The notes below the pieces were generated by a model. That model searched no databases. It worked only from the letters and a program-made list of their open reading frames with translations, and had not been told where the DNA came from. The position numbers and the translations under genes were made by a program. Positions 45,537-57,026 of a stretch of DNA of 64,000 nucleotides are shown in pieces. The stretch's first letter is position 1. Each line of letters starts with the position of its first letter. Source of the DNA: Tolypocladium sp. Sup5 PDA-1 (taxonomy: Eukaryota > Ascomycota > Sordariomycetes > Hypocreales > Ophiocordycipitaceae); NCBI GenBank assembly GCA_000750105.3, contig JPHH03000005.1, positions 62,001 through 126,000 on the forward strand, read 5' to 3'.

Positions 45537-46443
45537 ACCTGGAAAATTCTGGCGGTTCGGACGGATCCTTTGTTCCAGCAATTCATTCAGTTCAATGTCA
45601 CTAAGACGCCAGGTTGTGACTGAGCGGCACCTACGCAGTGCACTAGCCTCCGCGGCTCTGGCGGCTCCGGGGTGAAAGCCACGGCTGAGAAACGTTGCTT
45701 AGATCCTGGCCTTCGCTTCTGCGGCACGTTGACTGACGGGACTCGAAAACATACTTGTCCCATGGGCCCTGACAGTGCAGTTTGCAGTGGCGATCGCGGA
45801 TCGCATCGCGCTCGGAACAAAAGTCTGATGAAGCTGCGACACCACCCTTTGCGCCTTGGCTGTCATGAATGACAAAGTAAGTCTCAGATGCCTCCAGCTT
45901 CCCTGCGAACAGTGGCAACAACACTGGCCAGGCTTTGAAGCCAGGCTGAATAAATCTCTTGTCAGATCCATATCACAATGAGGGACTAAACTAAACATCG
46001 ACGGACAAAGTCTAATCATCGACGGGCTTGAACCTGCCACGCTGATTGGTGCCGTCCATGTTTATAATGCGTGCGTCCATGTTTACCTTTGTTGAGATTC
46101 TACCTCGGGCACAGGCAGCCTCGCAGAGCCTTGCATAGCTTCCTCTTGCATAGCACATACACTTTCTCGCCAGAGCCTCCCTTGGTTTCCACCAACCTTG
46201 GCCACTCATGCCGATCTGGAGAGGCAGAAGGCGGCCCAGGGCAACGCCCAGGCAACGCGCGACGAGGTGAAACTCACGCTTGACGGTCGGAGAATGAGGC
46301 TTGCATGCATAAACAGAGGCATATATAAACAGAGGAGGGCCCAGGCCTGCAGCCCGGGGGTCCTTTACTCTGCCGCTCCTTGCGCAGTTGACCCAAGATC
46401 AGACATTCATGGAACCCAGCTATCGACCACCCGCTCATCCAAA
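45537..46443. other. Intergenic region
   Basis: About 0.9 kb between the GMC gene and the secreted repeat gene. A minus-strand open frame of about 110 codons around 45643-45975 reads protein-like (KRFIQPGFKAWPVLLPLFAG, then ASETYFVIHDSQGAKG) but has no ATG and no recognised family. A TATA element lies at 46321-46329. Confidence 0.35.
46321..46329 (+). promoter_or_regulatory. TATA box of the secreted repeat gene
   Basis: ATATATAAA lies about 115 nt upstream of the start codon at 46444, a plausible fungal core-promoter position. Confidence 0.5.
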
Positions 46444-47123
46444 ATGAAGCCCACGTACCTTCCCTTCCTCGTCGCCGTAGCCTCGGCCTCGCCAATAAAC
46501 GTAAGAGCCCTTCATCCTCCCAGATGCGCGCCAGAGCCGCCTGACACCGAGTATAGCGGAATCGAATCAACGCCGTCAACGGTCCCTCGAGCGGCCTAGA
46601 CCTGACCGCCGTCCTCGATGGCCTCGTGGGCAGAATCAGCCCCGAGCAGAAGGGTGCGCTGGATGATCTCGTCGTCGGCGGAGAGGGCAGGGGCCTCCTC
46701 TGGGGGCTTCTTCATGAAGACTGGGACGACGGAACTCTTCTTGGGAGTATCCTCGGCAGCATGGAACTAGAGGACAAACTCAAGGTCGACAGCCTCCTCG
46801 GCAATGCCCCTGAGATGACGGAGAAGCGCCGGCTCGACGTTCCCCTCACCTTGAACGGCAAGGACCTCGGCGAAATTATCAAGGCCGTCCTGGGCAGCCT
46901 TAACATCGGGGAGAAGCGCCAACTCGTCGACCTCCTCGGCGGCTCCAGCCTCGAGAGGCGGATAGACTGTCAGAAGCCCGTTGACAACATGTTCGACTGG
47001 TTCGTCAAGCTTCTCGAATGCGGACTTAATCCTGAACCCGAGGCCAAACCCAAGGACAGACCCGAGGACAACCCCGAGGACGAACCCGATGCAGTCGATA
47101 CGCCTGACGAGCAAGGGCGATGA
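46444..47123 (+). CDS. Small secreted protein with degenerate internal repeats and dibasic (Kex2-type) sites
   Basis: Two exons, 46444-46500 and 46557-47123, join in phase 0 to give 207 residues. The first exon is a signal peptide (MKPTYLPFLVAVASASPIN), a split often seen in small secreted fungal proteins. The mature part has three diverged repeats of about 30 residues built on hxxhLGSL...EKxxLVDLLGG: around TAVLDGLVGRISPEQK, GSILGSMELEDKLKVD and KAVLGSLNIGEKRQLVD. Dibasic sites sit at the repeat ends (EKRRLD, EKRQLVD, LERRIDC), as in Kex2-processed repeat precursors. A Cys pair follows, then an acidic, Pro-rich tail. I recognise no family. It could be an effector-like or peptide precursor protein; the function is unknown. 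Confidence 0.7.
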
Positions 47124-47555
47124 GCAGCATGGCAACATCCACGAAGCCGGTTCAATTCCGCCATGGATGGTCCGTCCTTGGAGGCTGGAGATGCGGCGGG
47201 CAAGGCCAAGCAGGATTCGCGAGCGCAGTCTTCGAGGGTGACTGACGGGTTTGCACACTCCTCATTGAGGCCGCAGGAGGATCTGGCAGCTTTAGATGGC
47301 TTGAGAGTTCTTGTACATGGCAGAATATTTGCACTGCGAGAGCTGGTAATGATGGAGTTGGAGAAATGAGATGGAGGTCGCCGTTAGAATTGAAGACGCT
47401 GCGTCTCCACTGTGGGGCGCCGTGATTTAAGGTTCCTTCCGCGTGCCGTCCGTCCCGCTCCTTCCTCGCCCCTGACCGGCCCCGACCTCCGTCCAGCCTC
47501 CATCCAGAAACATCAACACGTCCTTGCCCAAGCTTCAACCGCCCGAGGTAGCAAA
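47124..47555. promoter_or_regulatory. Intergenic region upstream of the EBP-like gene
   Basis: About 430 nt between two plus-strand genes, expected to hold the promoter and leader of the EBP-like gene. No specific element identified. Confidence 0.35.
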
Positions 47556-48544
47556 ATGGAGGCCGCCGCCGCAGCACCGCACCCGTATTTCCCACCGGCG
47601 GCGCCCATCCCGGGCTTCGTGCCGAACGAGTCCTCCGTGACGCGCCTACTTCCGCTGTTCGGCTGCACCGTCGGCGCCGTCGTCGCCGCCGCGTACTACC
47701 TGGCGCTCCGGAGCCGGAGCCGCCTCCGGCCCATAGACCGCTTCGCCGTCGCTTGGTTTGCCTTGTGTGAGCGCCTCCATCTGCTGAATGCGCTTCGCAT
47801 GGGTCCACTCATTCTGTTTGTGCCACGGAAGAGAGCTGACGTTTGTGCTGGCTAGGCGGCTTCTTACACCTTGCATTTGAAGGTAAGCCGGCTGGCCGAT
47901 GGACATCTTACACGCCGCGTTTCTCTGCTGAGCACCATACCAAGGGTATTACGTCTGCAACCGCACCAGCATAGCCAGCCTGCAGACCACCTTCGCCCAG
48001 CTCTGGAAGGAATACGCGCTCTCCGACTCGCGCTACCTCACCTCGGACGTCTTCACCGTCTGCGTCGAGACCATCACCGTCGTAAGCCCTTCCCTCCCTC
48101 GCCTCCCAATAGCAGCCAGACACGCCAGCCGCCTCTAACGCCGTGCCCGGCTCGCACCGCAGTTCGTCTGGGGCCCGCTGTGCGCGCTCACCGTGCTCGC
48201 CGTCCTGCGCGGCTCGCCCACGCGCCACGTCAACCAGGTCGTCGTCTGCACCGCGCACCTGTACGGCGTGGCACTCTACTACGCGACCAACTGGGCCGAG
48301 CGCCGCTTCACCGGCGTCGCGTACAGCCGCCCCGAGTTCCTGTACTTTTGGGTCTACTACGTGGGCTTCAACCTGCCCTGGGCCGTGGTCCCGCTGGGTG
48401 AGAGCAAGCTCCTGTTACCCCCCAGTCGGAGGTGTGCATGTGGGCTGATGGATCGCGATAGTGCTGCTGTATGATAGCTTTTCCCAGATTGGCATGGCAT
48501 TCGCGGCCTTGCAGGAGAAGCAGACTCGGCTCAAGAAGAGCTGA
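47556..48544 (+). CDS. EBP/EXPERA-domain protein (sterol delta8-delta7 isomerase-like)
   Basis: Five exons fit: 47556-47766, 47856-47882, 47945-48081, 48163-48397 and 48462-48544, giving 230 residues. The 27-nt second exon encodes CGFLHLAFEG, which carries the family's key His and Glu. The next exon gives YYVCNRTSIA and LWKEYALSDSRY, the conserved WxEYxxxDSRY block of emopamil-binding proteins. Four to five membrane spans are visible, with conserved FVWGPLCALTVLAV, YYATNWAE and FNLPWAVVPLVLLYD. The C-terminus is basic (TRLKKS), consistent with ER residence. EBP proteins shift the sterol 8(9) double bond to position 7. Many fungi use the unrelated Erg2 for this step, so an EBP-type protein may be additional or have a different sterol or lipid role. 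Confidence 0.85.
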
Positions 48545-50399
48545 GATTGCCGAGTAACGGTGCACCCTTGGTGCTTGCCTCGTCCCATCCATCTCCCGAC
48601 GGAACCGGGATTCTCCAGAATCTGCACTGTTCTAGGCTCGTCCACGACACCACCCACTCATTCTATGCAAGTGGCGATGCCCTCATGCAAACGACACCGA
48701 GCTTGCCGGCACCGCCCCCCTTCCCGCATCGGCCGCCTCGCCTTTCAACGCCAGCTGTCGCGAGGGAACTCAGATACCACTTCGGGAGCCCGCTGCGTCA
48801 GCCCAGCGTCCAAGTTGCAGCATATAAACCCCCCCTCCCTCAAACATCCGGCATGCTGAGGTTCTCGTCTCTTGGCAGTTCCATCCGAATAGCCACTGGG
48901 CGTTATTCGTTGGCCGCTTTTCGTGCGCTCATGTAGGCGGCCGGCGTCGGGATGGGTTGCATAGAGAAAACAAAAGTTGCCTTCGTATGTAACGTACATA
49001 TTAGTGCTCTCTTCTCTCTTTGCGTTTCCTCTTTCCTCGCGGTTTTTTTTTCGGAGCACCGGCGTAAACATGGAGTAGACTGTCTTTTATAGCAGCCAAA
49101 GCAGTGGCATGCAGCCTCCCGGGCATAGGGTCCGGTCCAACGGCAACTGCTGCAAGTGCACGGTTGTTGCACAGCAGTGTTGTCTGCATCATGCCAATAG
49201 AATCCCCGCCGTGGGGCCCGCAGGCGGGTTCATCGACGTGCTTTGCAGACAGACGAGATCGTCTATCTCCGTCGCGCTCGGCCTCGCGAACCTCGTGTCA
49301 CCGGGGCCCTCCGCCACGGCGACGACGCCTCATATCCTGTCCCCCAGCTGTGGCACGTCGGTTAGCTGTCGGGGATCCCACAGCTGGCCCATGCTGCACG
49401 CATTGTCTTCTTCATCCGCCATCCTATGTTGGTGTTTACGTTTCTGTCTCACGCGAGCAGTGGCACGGGCAGTCGCAAGCGTCCCATGTGGCGGCCAGCC
49501 TCCCTCCCAGTTCGTCTCGTGGCACGACAGGCGGCTTTCTTCATCGACAATCAGGGAGGCTGTTCCCCGACGGCGTGCCGTTACGTCCCAGCCACCGGGT
49601 TGCAAACTTGCATGCATGGGCGGATGCTCTGATTGTGCGTGGTGACAACTCATCGACGCCATGGCAAGCTACCTCCATGTCGATACTGATCCATAGGAAG
49701 CCAGGATATTCTCCTTGGATATCACTCATCACATATTCGAATCGTCAGGTAATCGGACCACATGACTGGTAAGAAGCAAGATCAGTCTCCATCCGATGTC
49801 CAACTCAAGAGCTATAGCAGATAGAACTAGGCCAACCGAGCAATCTATAATCCTCTCCTGCCCCTACCCATCCGTTCCATGGACCTGCCCAGTACAACTC
49901 AGCAACAACACAACACACGACGGGTAAAAGCCACTCCCCGTTTCAGACATTAGCTGCGTAAGGTAGCCACAGGACACCGCATGACGCCCCGTGTATTGCG
50001 CCAAAAAAACAAGAACCAGAAGAAAGAAAAAAGCCCCCCCCCCCCCCCCCCTGCCGTGCGCTCTGCTGGTGTGCTCACCGCAGCCTTGCCCGTCTCAGAT
50101 CTCACTGTGCCCGTTATAACCAGGCTGGGGAAGCGAAGGCCGGTGGAGACGGGGAGCGTTGGATGGACGGCCGTTTGATACAACTCTGTCTTGTTGGCCG
50201 GTGTTGCTGCTTCGTCTCCTGACACCCCGCCGCGTCCAAGCTCTTCTTCGTTGACATCCCATCTCGTTCTCAAGTCGCCTTTACACTCGCACAGTTGCTG
50301 TTAATAGCTAATCAATTCGTTCAACCCCGACCCTCAAGACCCAAGTCGCGCAATGCCACAACTCACGAGCCGCTGATACACTCAAACGCCGCCGCGGCC
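48545..50399. other. Intergenic region with poly-C tract
   Basis: About 1.85 kb between two plus-strand genes. Open frames at 49.1-49.8 kb overlap on both strands and show no motif. An 18-base C run lies at 50034-50051, about 350 nt upstream of the membrane protein start codon, preceded by an A-rich stretch. Confidence 0.4.
50034..50051. repeat. Poly-C homopolymer of 18 bases
   Basis: Eighteen consecutive C residues follow an A-rich stretch (AAGAAAGAAAAAAG). The length may be affected by sequencing slippage. It lies in the probable promoter or leader of the downstream membrane protein gene. Confidence 0.9.
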
Positions 50400-53356
50400 A
50401 TGGCCTCCAACCGCCTCGGCCCCCTCGCCGAATCCGACGAAATCGTCATCTCCCCCGTGTCCGACAGCTCGCCCTCGTACAGGGTCTTCACCCCCAGCGT
50501 CCTCAAGCGCAGCACATATCACCGCGTGCCCTCGAATGGAGCCCCGGCGGCGGACATGAGGGGCCTCGACGACGACACCATCTCGCCGGCTGACGGCCTT
50601 GGCATCTTCCCCCGGCGCGCCTCCGTTCCGCCCCGTGTGCCCGTCGGCTCCAAGGCCGCCGCCGCCGCCAGCCCGCCGGGGACGCCACCCCAAGCCGCCG
50701 TGTCGCCTCACCATGGGCACATCATCAGCAGCCCGATGAGTTCTGCCGCGGCCTCGCCCCGGACGGGCCTCCTCTCCGGCTCGCGTTCGTCAGCCATGTT
50801 TGAGCGTGTAAAGGATGCGTTCACGCCGAAGAGGAAGCCGCCGTCTCAGGCGTCGGCCCCGATCGAGCCCAACGTGGCGCCCCTTTCCGGTTCTGTTTCC
50901 TCTGACGAGCCCAAGGGCGTGTCCAGCAATGAGACGTCGACGGCAATCTCGGATGTTGAGTGTGAAGCAGGTGATGACCTTGTCGACGACGACATGTTCA
51001 AGAAGAAGTTTGGTGGGTCCTCACTTACGTGCTTGCCTCACCACAGCCATGACTTACACTTGTTGATAGCCGAACCACCCACGTACTGCTGGTCCAAGAA
51101 AGACATCGCCAAGAAGCGCAACAGCTGGCTCTCCGTCATCATATTCGCCCTCTCCGTCTACTCGACCGTCATGAGCGGCATCTGGATGGTCGTCTCCTTC
51201 GTGCAGCCGCGCTGGGGCCACAAGATCTCCTCGCGCGGCGGCCTGCTACCGTCGACGGCCACGCTCGTCACCGCCCTCGTCGCCAAGACCATCGAGCTGT
51301 CGTTCGTCACCGTCTTCATCGCCTGCGTCGGCCAGGTGCTCACGCGCCGGGCCATCGCCCGCCGCTCGCGGGGCATGACGCTCGCCGAGATGACGATGCG
51401 CAACTGGGTCATCCAGCCGGGCAGCCTCATCACCCACTGCGAGAGCGTACCCTACGCCGCCGTCACCGTCCTCGGCGCGCTGTCGCTCACGGCCAGTATC
51501 GTCGCCATGTTCTACACCACCGCCAGCGACGCCATGGTCGCGCCCAAGCTCAAGTTTGGCAGCTGGGAGACGGTCGCGCTGCAGGGGCACATCCGCGCGT
51601 CCTACGCCAACGCCGGGTACGTCAAGAAGGTGTGTCCGTCGCTGCTCGAGGTCCAGGACCCCGTGTATGCCGGCGAGTCGTGCATGAACGTCCAGTTCTC
51701 GAGCCAGTCGTACCGCAACCTCATGGCCTTCATGGAGGACTGGACCAACATCTACCGCAACGGCTCGAGCAACGGGGACGGCCTTGGCGGACGGCCCAAC
51801 GGCACGACGCTGCTGTACGACAACACGACCATGACGTCCTCGTGGATCGAGATGCAGTACAGCAACGTGACGGCGCACCACGAAACGTACGGGCGCATCA
51901 TCAACAACGTCACCCTCGCCATGCCCCATCCCGGTGTCTACGCCGCGGCCAAGAACAGCATCAACGGCATCCTCCAGCCCGACGACCTCGCAGGAGTGGG
52001 TGAGTACGCCATCAAGGCGGGCGTCGTGTCTCCCTCGCTCAACGTCATGTGCGTCAACATGAGCCCCAAGGAGCTGGCGCCCCTGATATACACCGAGTGG
52101 CCCAGCAGCGACAAGAAGAACGCGACGGCCTGGAAGGAAGACATCCCGGGGTGGGCGGACAAGAGTGGCAAGGAAAATTATCTCAACCGTACCGTCGTCG
52201 ACCACATCTTCCGTTGGGGGCCTCAGTACGCGCCCAACAAGTACGTCCGACGACCGCCCATCTTTTATCGTGTAAGTGACCGTTTCCCTCTCACAATCTC
52301 ATGCTGGCTGACAGCCCCCCTTTGTCGTCCAGTACCCATCCGACTACAACATCGTCACCAACTCAACCGTTGACGCACAAGCCGACGCCTTCTACATCCT
52401 CGGCAAGGACGCCGCCCTCGCCAACTACACGCTGTGCGAGATGCGTTCGTGGGTGTCGCCCGCGTGCTCGACCCACTTCAACATCTCTGGAACCGCCGGT
52501 GCCAGCATGCAGGCACACTGCGAGGACGACAACGACCCGGACGCGTATCATCTCTCGGCGGAGCGCGAGCCCAGCTTCGATAAAGACTGGCCACGTCCGT
52601 CGTGGGACTGGAAGGTATGTCGACCCTCGGGTTCGCCGCCCGCTGCTTCTTGCGCTGCTGACACCGTGGTAGTGGATTGCCAGTCAATGGGGCCTGGCCA
52701 TGGATCTCAACGGCGGTGCCACCGACGGCAACGCCTCCAACGCCCGGATCCTGACCCAGCTCGCTCTGAAGAAGCCCAAGCTGCCGTCGTACCTCCCATC
52801 CCTGGCCGAGGCGCTGGCCGTGTACGGGAGTGCCATGCTGGTCATTGGGTCCATCGGAACGCCTTTCATACACTACTGGAGGTATGATCTTCCAAACAAC
52901 ATCATACCCGACTTGCAGGGCCAGTTGGACCAGTTCCACGCCTCTGTCATCACGCAGCAGTACACGTCCGGGCACATCAACTCGTGGCAGAACATCTTCT
53001 ACGTCGTTCTCGTGCTCGTCTTCGTCATCAACGTCTGCTGTGCCGTCTACTTAATCCTGCGTGCCGAGCAGGTGACCGACTTCACAGAGCCACAGAACCT
53101 GTTCGCACTGGCCATCAACAGCCCACCCAGCGCCCAGCTGAAGGGCAGTTGCGGCGCGGGTCCGGAGAATCGAGATCTCGTGGTGCCGTGGCGAGTGGAA
53201 TATGTAAAAGACTCGAACCACTACTTCTTCGAGGAAGCAAACGAGAAGCCGTGGCGGGGCAAGTATTCGGAGCAGGGCGTGAGCACGACGAGGGATTACG
53301 GCGATGCGAAGGGGGCCAGCTATAAGAGGCTGAGCTCGGGCAAAGGCTGGCTTTAA
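50400..53356 (+). CDS. Large fungal membrane protein with a heavily glycosylated ectodomain
   Basis: Exons 50400-51012, 51070-52271, 52333-52614 and 52673-53356 give 926 residues. The N-terminal 200 residues are disordered, rich in Ser, Pro and Ala. Three membrane spans follow: SVIIFALSVYSTVMSGIWMVV, LVTALVAKTIELSFVTVFIAC and YAAVTVLGALSLTASIVAMFY. A roughly 480-residue domain then carries nine or more N-glycosylation sequons (NGSS, NGTT, NTTM, NVTA, NVTL, NRTV, NSTV, NYTL, NISG) and about six cysteines. A fourth span (IFYVVLVLVFVINVCCAVYL) leads to a cytoplasmic tail. I know this as a filamentous-ascomycete family with only arbitrary database names. Probably a plasma-membrane or endomembrane protein with the glycosylated part outside; function unknown. 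Confidence 0.85.
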
Positions 53357-56300
53357 TTAGTTTGTGCGAGGAAGACGGGAAGGGCGTTTTAATGGGATTG
53401 ACGGCAGCTTCAGATGAGCATGGCCAGCATTCCTTTTCTGTACAATCCTTCGCTCATGGACCAGCATTATCCATGTGCGAGCCGTGGTGAGTAATCAAGA
53501 TGGCGACAAAATGCTCCCAATTGCTCTGCTGCGTGCTGTACGTCAATATTCGAGAGCTGACGTGCTTCATCTTCAATTGTTGGGCGACGCCGGGTATCTG
53601 TTGAGTGGAAGATACAGTTGCTCATGCATGCTGTCTTCCGTCCTTGTCCCTTGGCATGCTCGGGGAGCCCATGCAGGCGGGAGCTTCGGCACCGATGAAC
53701 TGTAGTGGACTGCGGCACATAATGTCGTGACAGGGACGAGCTTGTGTCAGATACAAAGCCGACCGAGGCAAGGCCGAGAGATAACGATGAGCGAAGGCCG
53801 TGTCGAGGTGGCCTGGCACGACGTGAGAAGTTTCGGGTCTGGTTGTGTAAGTGAACCTCGGTTCTGGACGGCATATTATGGTGGCGGACAAGTAATCGCA
53901 AGGGAGTTCGGTTGAAATGCCGAGGTGGTGTCTGGGAAACCGCTCGCTCGCCACAATATGGACTCTGGATCTCCGGGGTTGTGAGAATCGAGCGGTCGTA
54001 GGTTCATCTTCCGGCACGCCTCGTCGTTCGTCGTCAAAGAAGAACGCACTCTGCAACCTTGAGCCATTCATCTCAGCAATGCGACAGAAGCTCATGCATC
54101 CCCGAAAGTTAGACTTGCCGTGGTTCCACAATCTGGCCGAGTGGCTTCCGGCAGTCGCAGAAGGAAACCAGAAGGAAAGAATGGAGCCCTCATTATTTGG
54201 CTACAGATATGACAACGGCGCGTGGTATGCGGACTTCACTCCGTGAAGAAAGCTGTCGGACCGACAACAGGCCATGCTGGATGCAGAGATGATGCGGCTG
54301 GCAGGTTAGATGCAGGCTTATGCGCATGAGTTTGAGACCAGTATTTGCCTTACGGAGGTCGCGAGACGGGATTGAACCCTTTTTCTCTTGACAAGTTCAA
54401 GAGTCGTCCCTGGGTCTGGGATGGAGGCTGTAGGGCAGTCCGAGACCTGGGATATGGAACATGGGTGGCATTGTGAATTGTGACGACCTTGGAAGGAACC
54501 CCAGTCGTTTTCAGATTGATCCATCTGCTTGACAACAGCTGCCTTTTCTTGCCAAGTGAGATTAGGTCGACGACGAGAAAGATTCTGCCCCACTAGCAGG
54601 CCTCAGGCAGATCGACGAGGCACGAGACCGTTGATCGTCAAGCCGCTCGGTCATCGCCTATGATTCCATGACGATGCAGTCCGACCAACAGGTGGAAATC
54701 AAGCTTGCCAACAAGCTGCAGCTCGCTAGCGCGCTCATGCCCGGTCTCCATGGAAGAAAGGATGACTTCCTCCCCTTGGGGAAAAAGCAAACGATGGCGC
54801 CACAATCCCCAGCTTCGGGCCCTCCGCTGACGTTTCCGGGATGCGGGGGCGCCCAGCTGGTCCGCCTCTCCGTGGCAGCTTGACAGTCGCGCCTGTGTGA
54901 GTGATAAGTGCCTCTTCGTGACCTGATGTTTGATTGTGAAGTGTGTCGATTGTTTGTGTTGTTTTGGAGTTCATTGTTTGCTCGGTGAAAAAGACAGCCC
55001 GGCCGAGACATGCGGCTGCCGACGGAGCTGTCAATGTCTTTTCAACCGATTGATTGATTCACCCCCGGCCATTGTGCGACTAGATGAAGCGAGGAACAAA
55101 GTCCACGGGCCGTAGTCTGGGGTATGGAGACTGGGGCCGACGCATTTCCCCGAGACAGTGGGAAAGACCCACGAGTCCCTTGACCGTTGGCGCCGTCGTC
55201 CTCGTCCGCGTCAACTTATGTTGCTTGTACTCGGCCCGGCCTAAGATGCTCATTCCTGCCGGACGCCGCCTCTCATCTTGCCCTGCAGACAGATCGAGGT
55301 GTTTCTCATGGCAGGCAGATAGGAGCGGTCACGAGGCAAAACGCCAGCAAGCTCTAATACGGCGAACCTTGTGTGCGCCGTGTGCTCGCGAGCCTGATGT
55401 TCTGTTGAGGTATCCAGTGGCGTTGACGGTTCGATTTGGTCGCGGCCCCGTCGCGATGGTGCTAGTGCGGGATAGGGCATGCGGCTGCCTTTGGCTCGGC
55501 ACTTGTTACTGTTGATGCCAGGCGGGTGGGTGTGGGAGGGGGGTGTGGGTGTGGGTGCCAGAGATCGGACATGGATCTCTTGGAGGCCTTGGCCTCTGGG
55601 GTCGGTGATGGCGATGGACTGGTGGTGGATGAAGGTGCAGAGTCGCAAGCTGGCAATGGGAGAGGAGAGAAGAAGGTGAAGCTCTCGTGACCTGGCGTGT
55701 GAAAAGTACGCACCGCGCCTGCCGTATTATTGTGCAGCTGTCGCCGTCCAGGAGCGATCGAGCTTATTACCGAATCGGGGAGGATGTGAAGGAAAGAGTG
55801 GAGGCTGCGCTTTCGCATCCCCCGCCAGCCCAAACCTTCGTTACACGGTACACCAAAATCCCCACCTTGAACTTGCACCAACTTTCTCCTCTCCTCCCCT
55901 CATTGCTCTCGGCGTCTTATTCGCGAGTTTGCTTCATGGCTGCCAGCCGGCGGTCGGCGGTCGGCGGTCGGCATGCGCTCGCCGAGTGGTGAGCAGGTGG
56001 TCTTGACGACGAGGCTTGCAGCTGCTTCAGTGCATGCTTGCGCGAGTGCCAGCCAGGCCAGACGGGGAGCTCCATCAGATCTTCGTCATGCCCACCGGCG
56101 TGCTTCCCGAGCCCTGGCATGGATGCTGTTTGCTGGGGTTTTGCTGCCTTGCTCGCAGCCGCACGTCGAGAATCCAGCGCATGCAGTAATACTTCGTACG
56201 AAGCATGTATCAAGGAATACGTACGTGGGCAGATTTGAGAGACGGGAAAGGGGACAAGAAGAATGCCTCGCGTCTCGGCGCCGTCTCCCTTCTTCCGTCT

Positions 56301-57026
56301 CCTCTTTTACTTTCTCTCTCTGCTTGTTCATGCTCATGTTCTCCTTCTTCACCTCGTCTTTCTGACTCGTTTGCTCCGTCGTCTCTGTCCCCACACTGTC
56401 CCCAGACCCTGCTTGTCGGGCCGTTTCGAACACCACCACCATCACCACCACTACCACTCACCGTCCTCCCAATGAAGCTTTCTCGGCCTTGCCGGGCTTG
56501 ACAGCCTCAGCGCGGATGCCTCACCTTGCTGCACCAGCCGGCCCACACTAAAACCTCCGCTACCCATTTCCGCTGCCACACGGCTCCGTCATCGTCCCGC
56601 CACCATCCACATCAACCCCATCTCGACGAGTCTCGTGTGCCCGTGACTCCATGGGGAGAGCTGCAGTAGCTTGGGTAGCGAGCTTCGAAGGAGTAGGTAT
56701 CCGGTCGATCCCCAGGCTACGTACTGCGCCGTTGCAGCAAGGGGGCATGCTACTTGCTTATAAGCCTGCCTTGTCCCCGCCTGGCCTCTTGCACCCGTCG
56801 TTGGCTTGCTGCGTGCACCGTCTCAACTTCCCATACGCTTTTCCACAAAGAGAAGCGTTTGTCTCACGCTCTTCTGTCTCGGCGAACCGGACTTGTCCTC
56901 GCCGTGATCCATTGTCGACAATCTCTAAGAACCCGCTGGCCGAGCTCATCACTTACACGGCTCGCCTCGCCAAATTCTCATCACCCACCTGGAATTCAAC
57001 GTTGCAGCTGCAGTCCAGGCGCAGCC
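53357..57026. other. Longest gene-poor region
   Basis: About 3.7 kb with no gene I can support. A plus-strand frame at 53917-54246 ends in fairly protein-like sequence (KLDLPWFHNLAEWLPAVAEG) but lacks a recognised family or splice partners. A G-rich, G-quadruplex-like run lies at 55524-55555, a palindromic CTTCGTACGAAG at about 56192-56203, and a CACCAC microsatellite at about 56432-56458. The last few hundred bases are pyrimidine-rich and probably form the promoter and leader of the sugar transporter; TATAAG occurs near 56759. Confidence 0.4.
55524..55555 (+). other. G-quadruplex-like motif
   Basis: The run contains six groups of three or more G separated by one to three bases (GGGTGGGTGTGGGAGGGGGG then TGTGGGTGTGGG), matching the G3N1-7 quadruplex rule several times over. 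It lies in intergenic DNA, so any role would be on chromatin or replication rather than on a known transcript. Confidence 0.65.

Noticed and set aside
49104..49772. 222-codon plus-strand frame
   Set aside because: A second frame of similar length overlaps it, there is no motif, and both lie in a region with homopolymers and short repeats.
53917..54246. 109-codon plus-strand frame with a protein-like C-terminal half
   Set aside because: No recognised family, weak start region and no splice partners; not enough for a gene call.
54350..54430. Minus-strand GGGTTCAATCCC next to a hairpin, looking like a tRNA T-arm
   Set aside because: There is no A-box, no matching acceptor stem, and the hairpin loop lacks the conserved U33 position, so it is not a tRNA.
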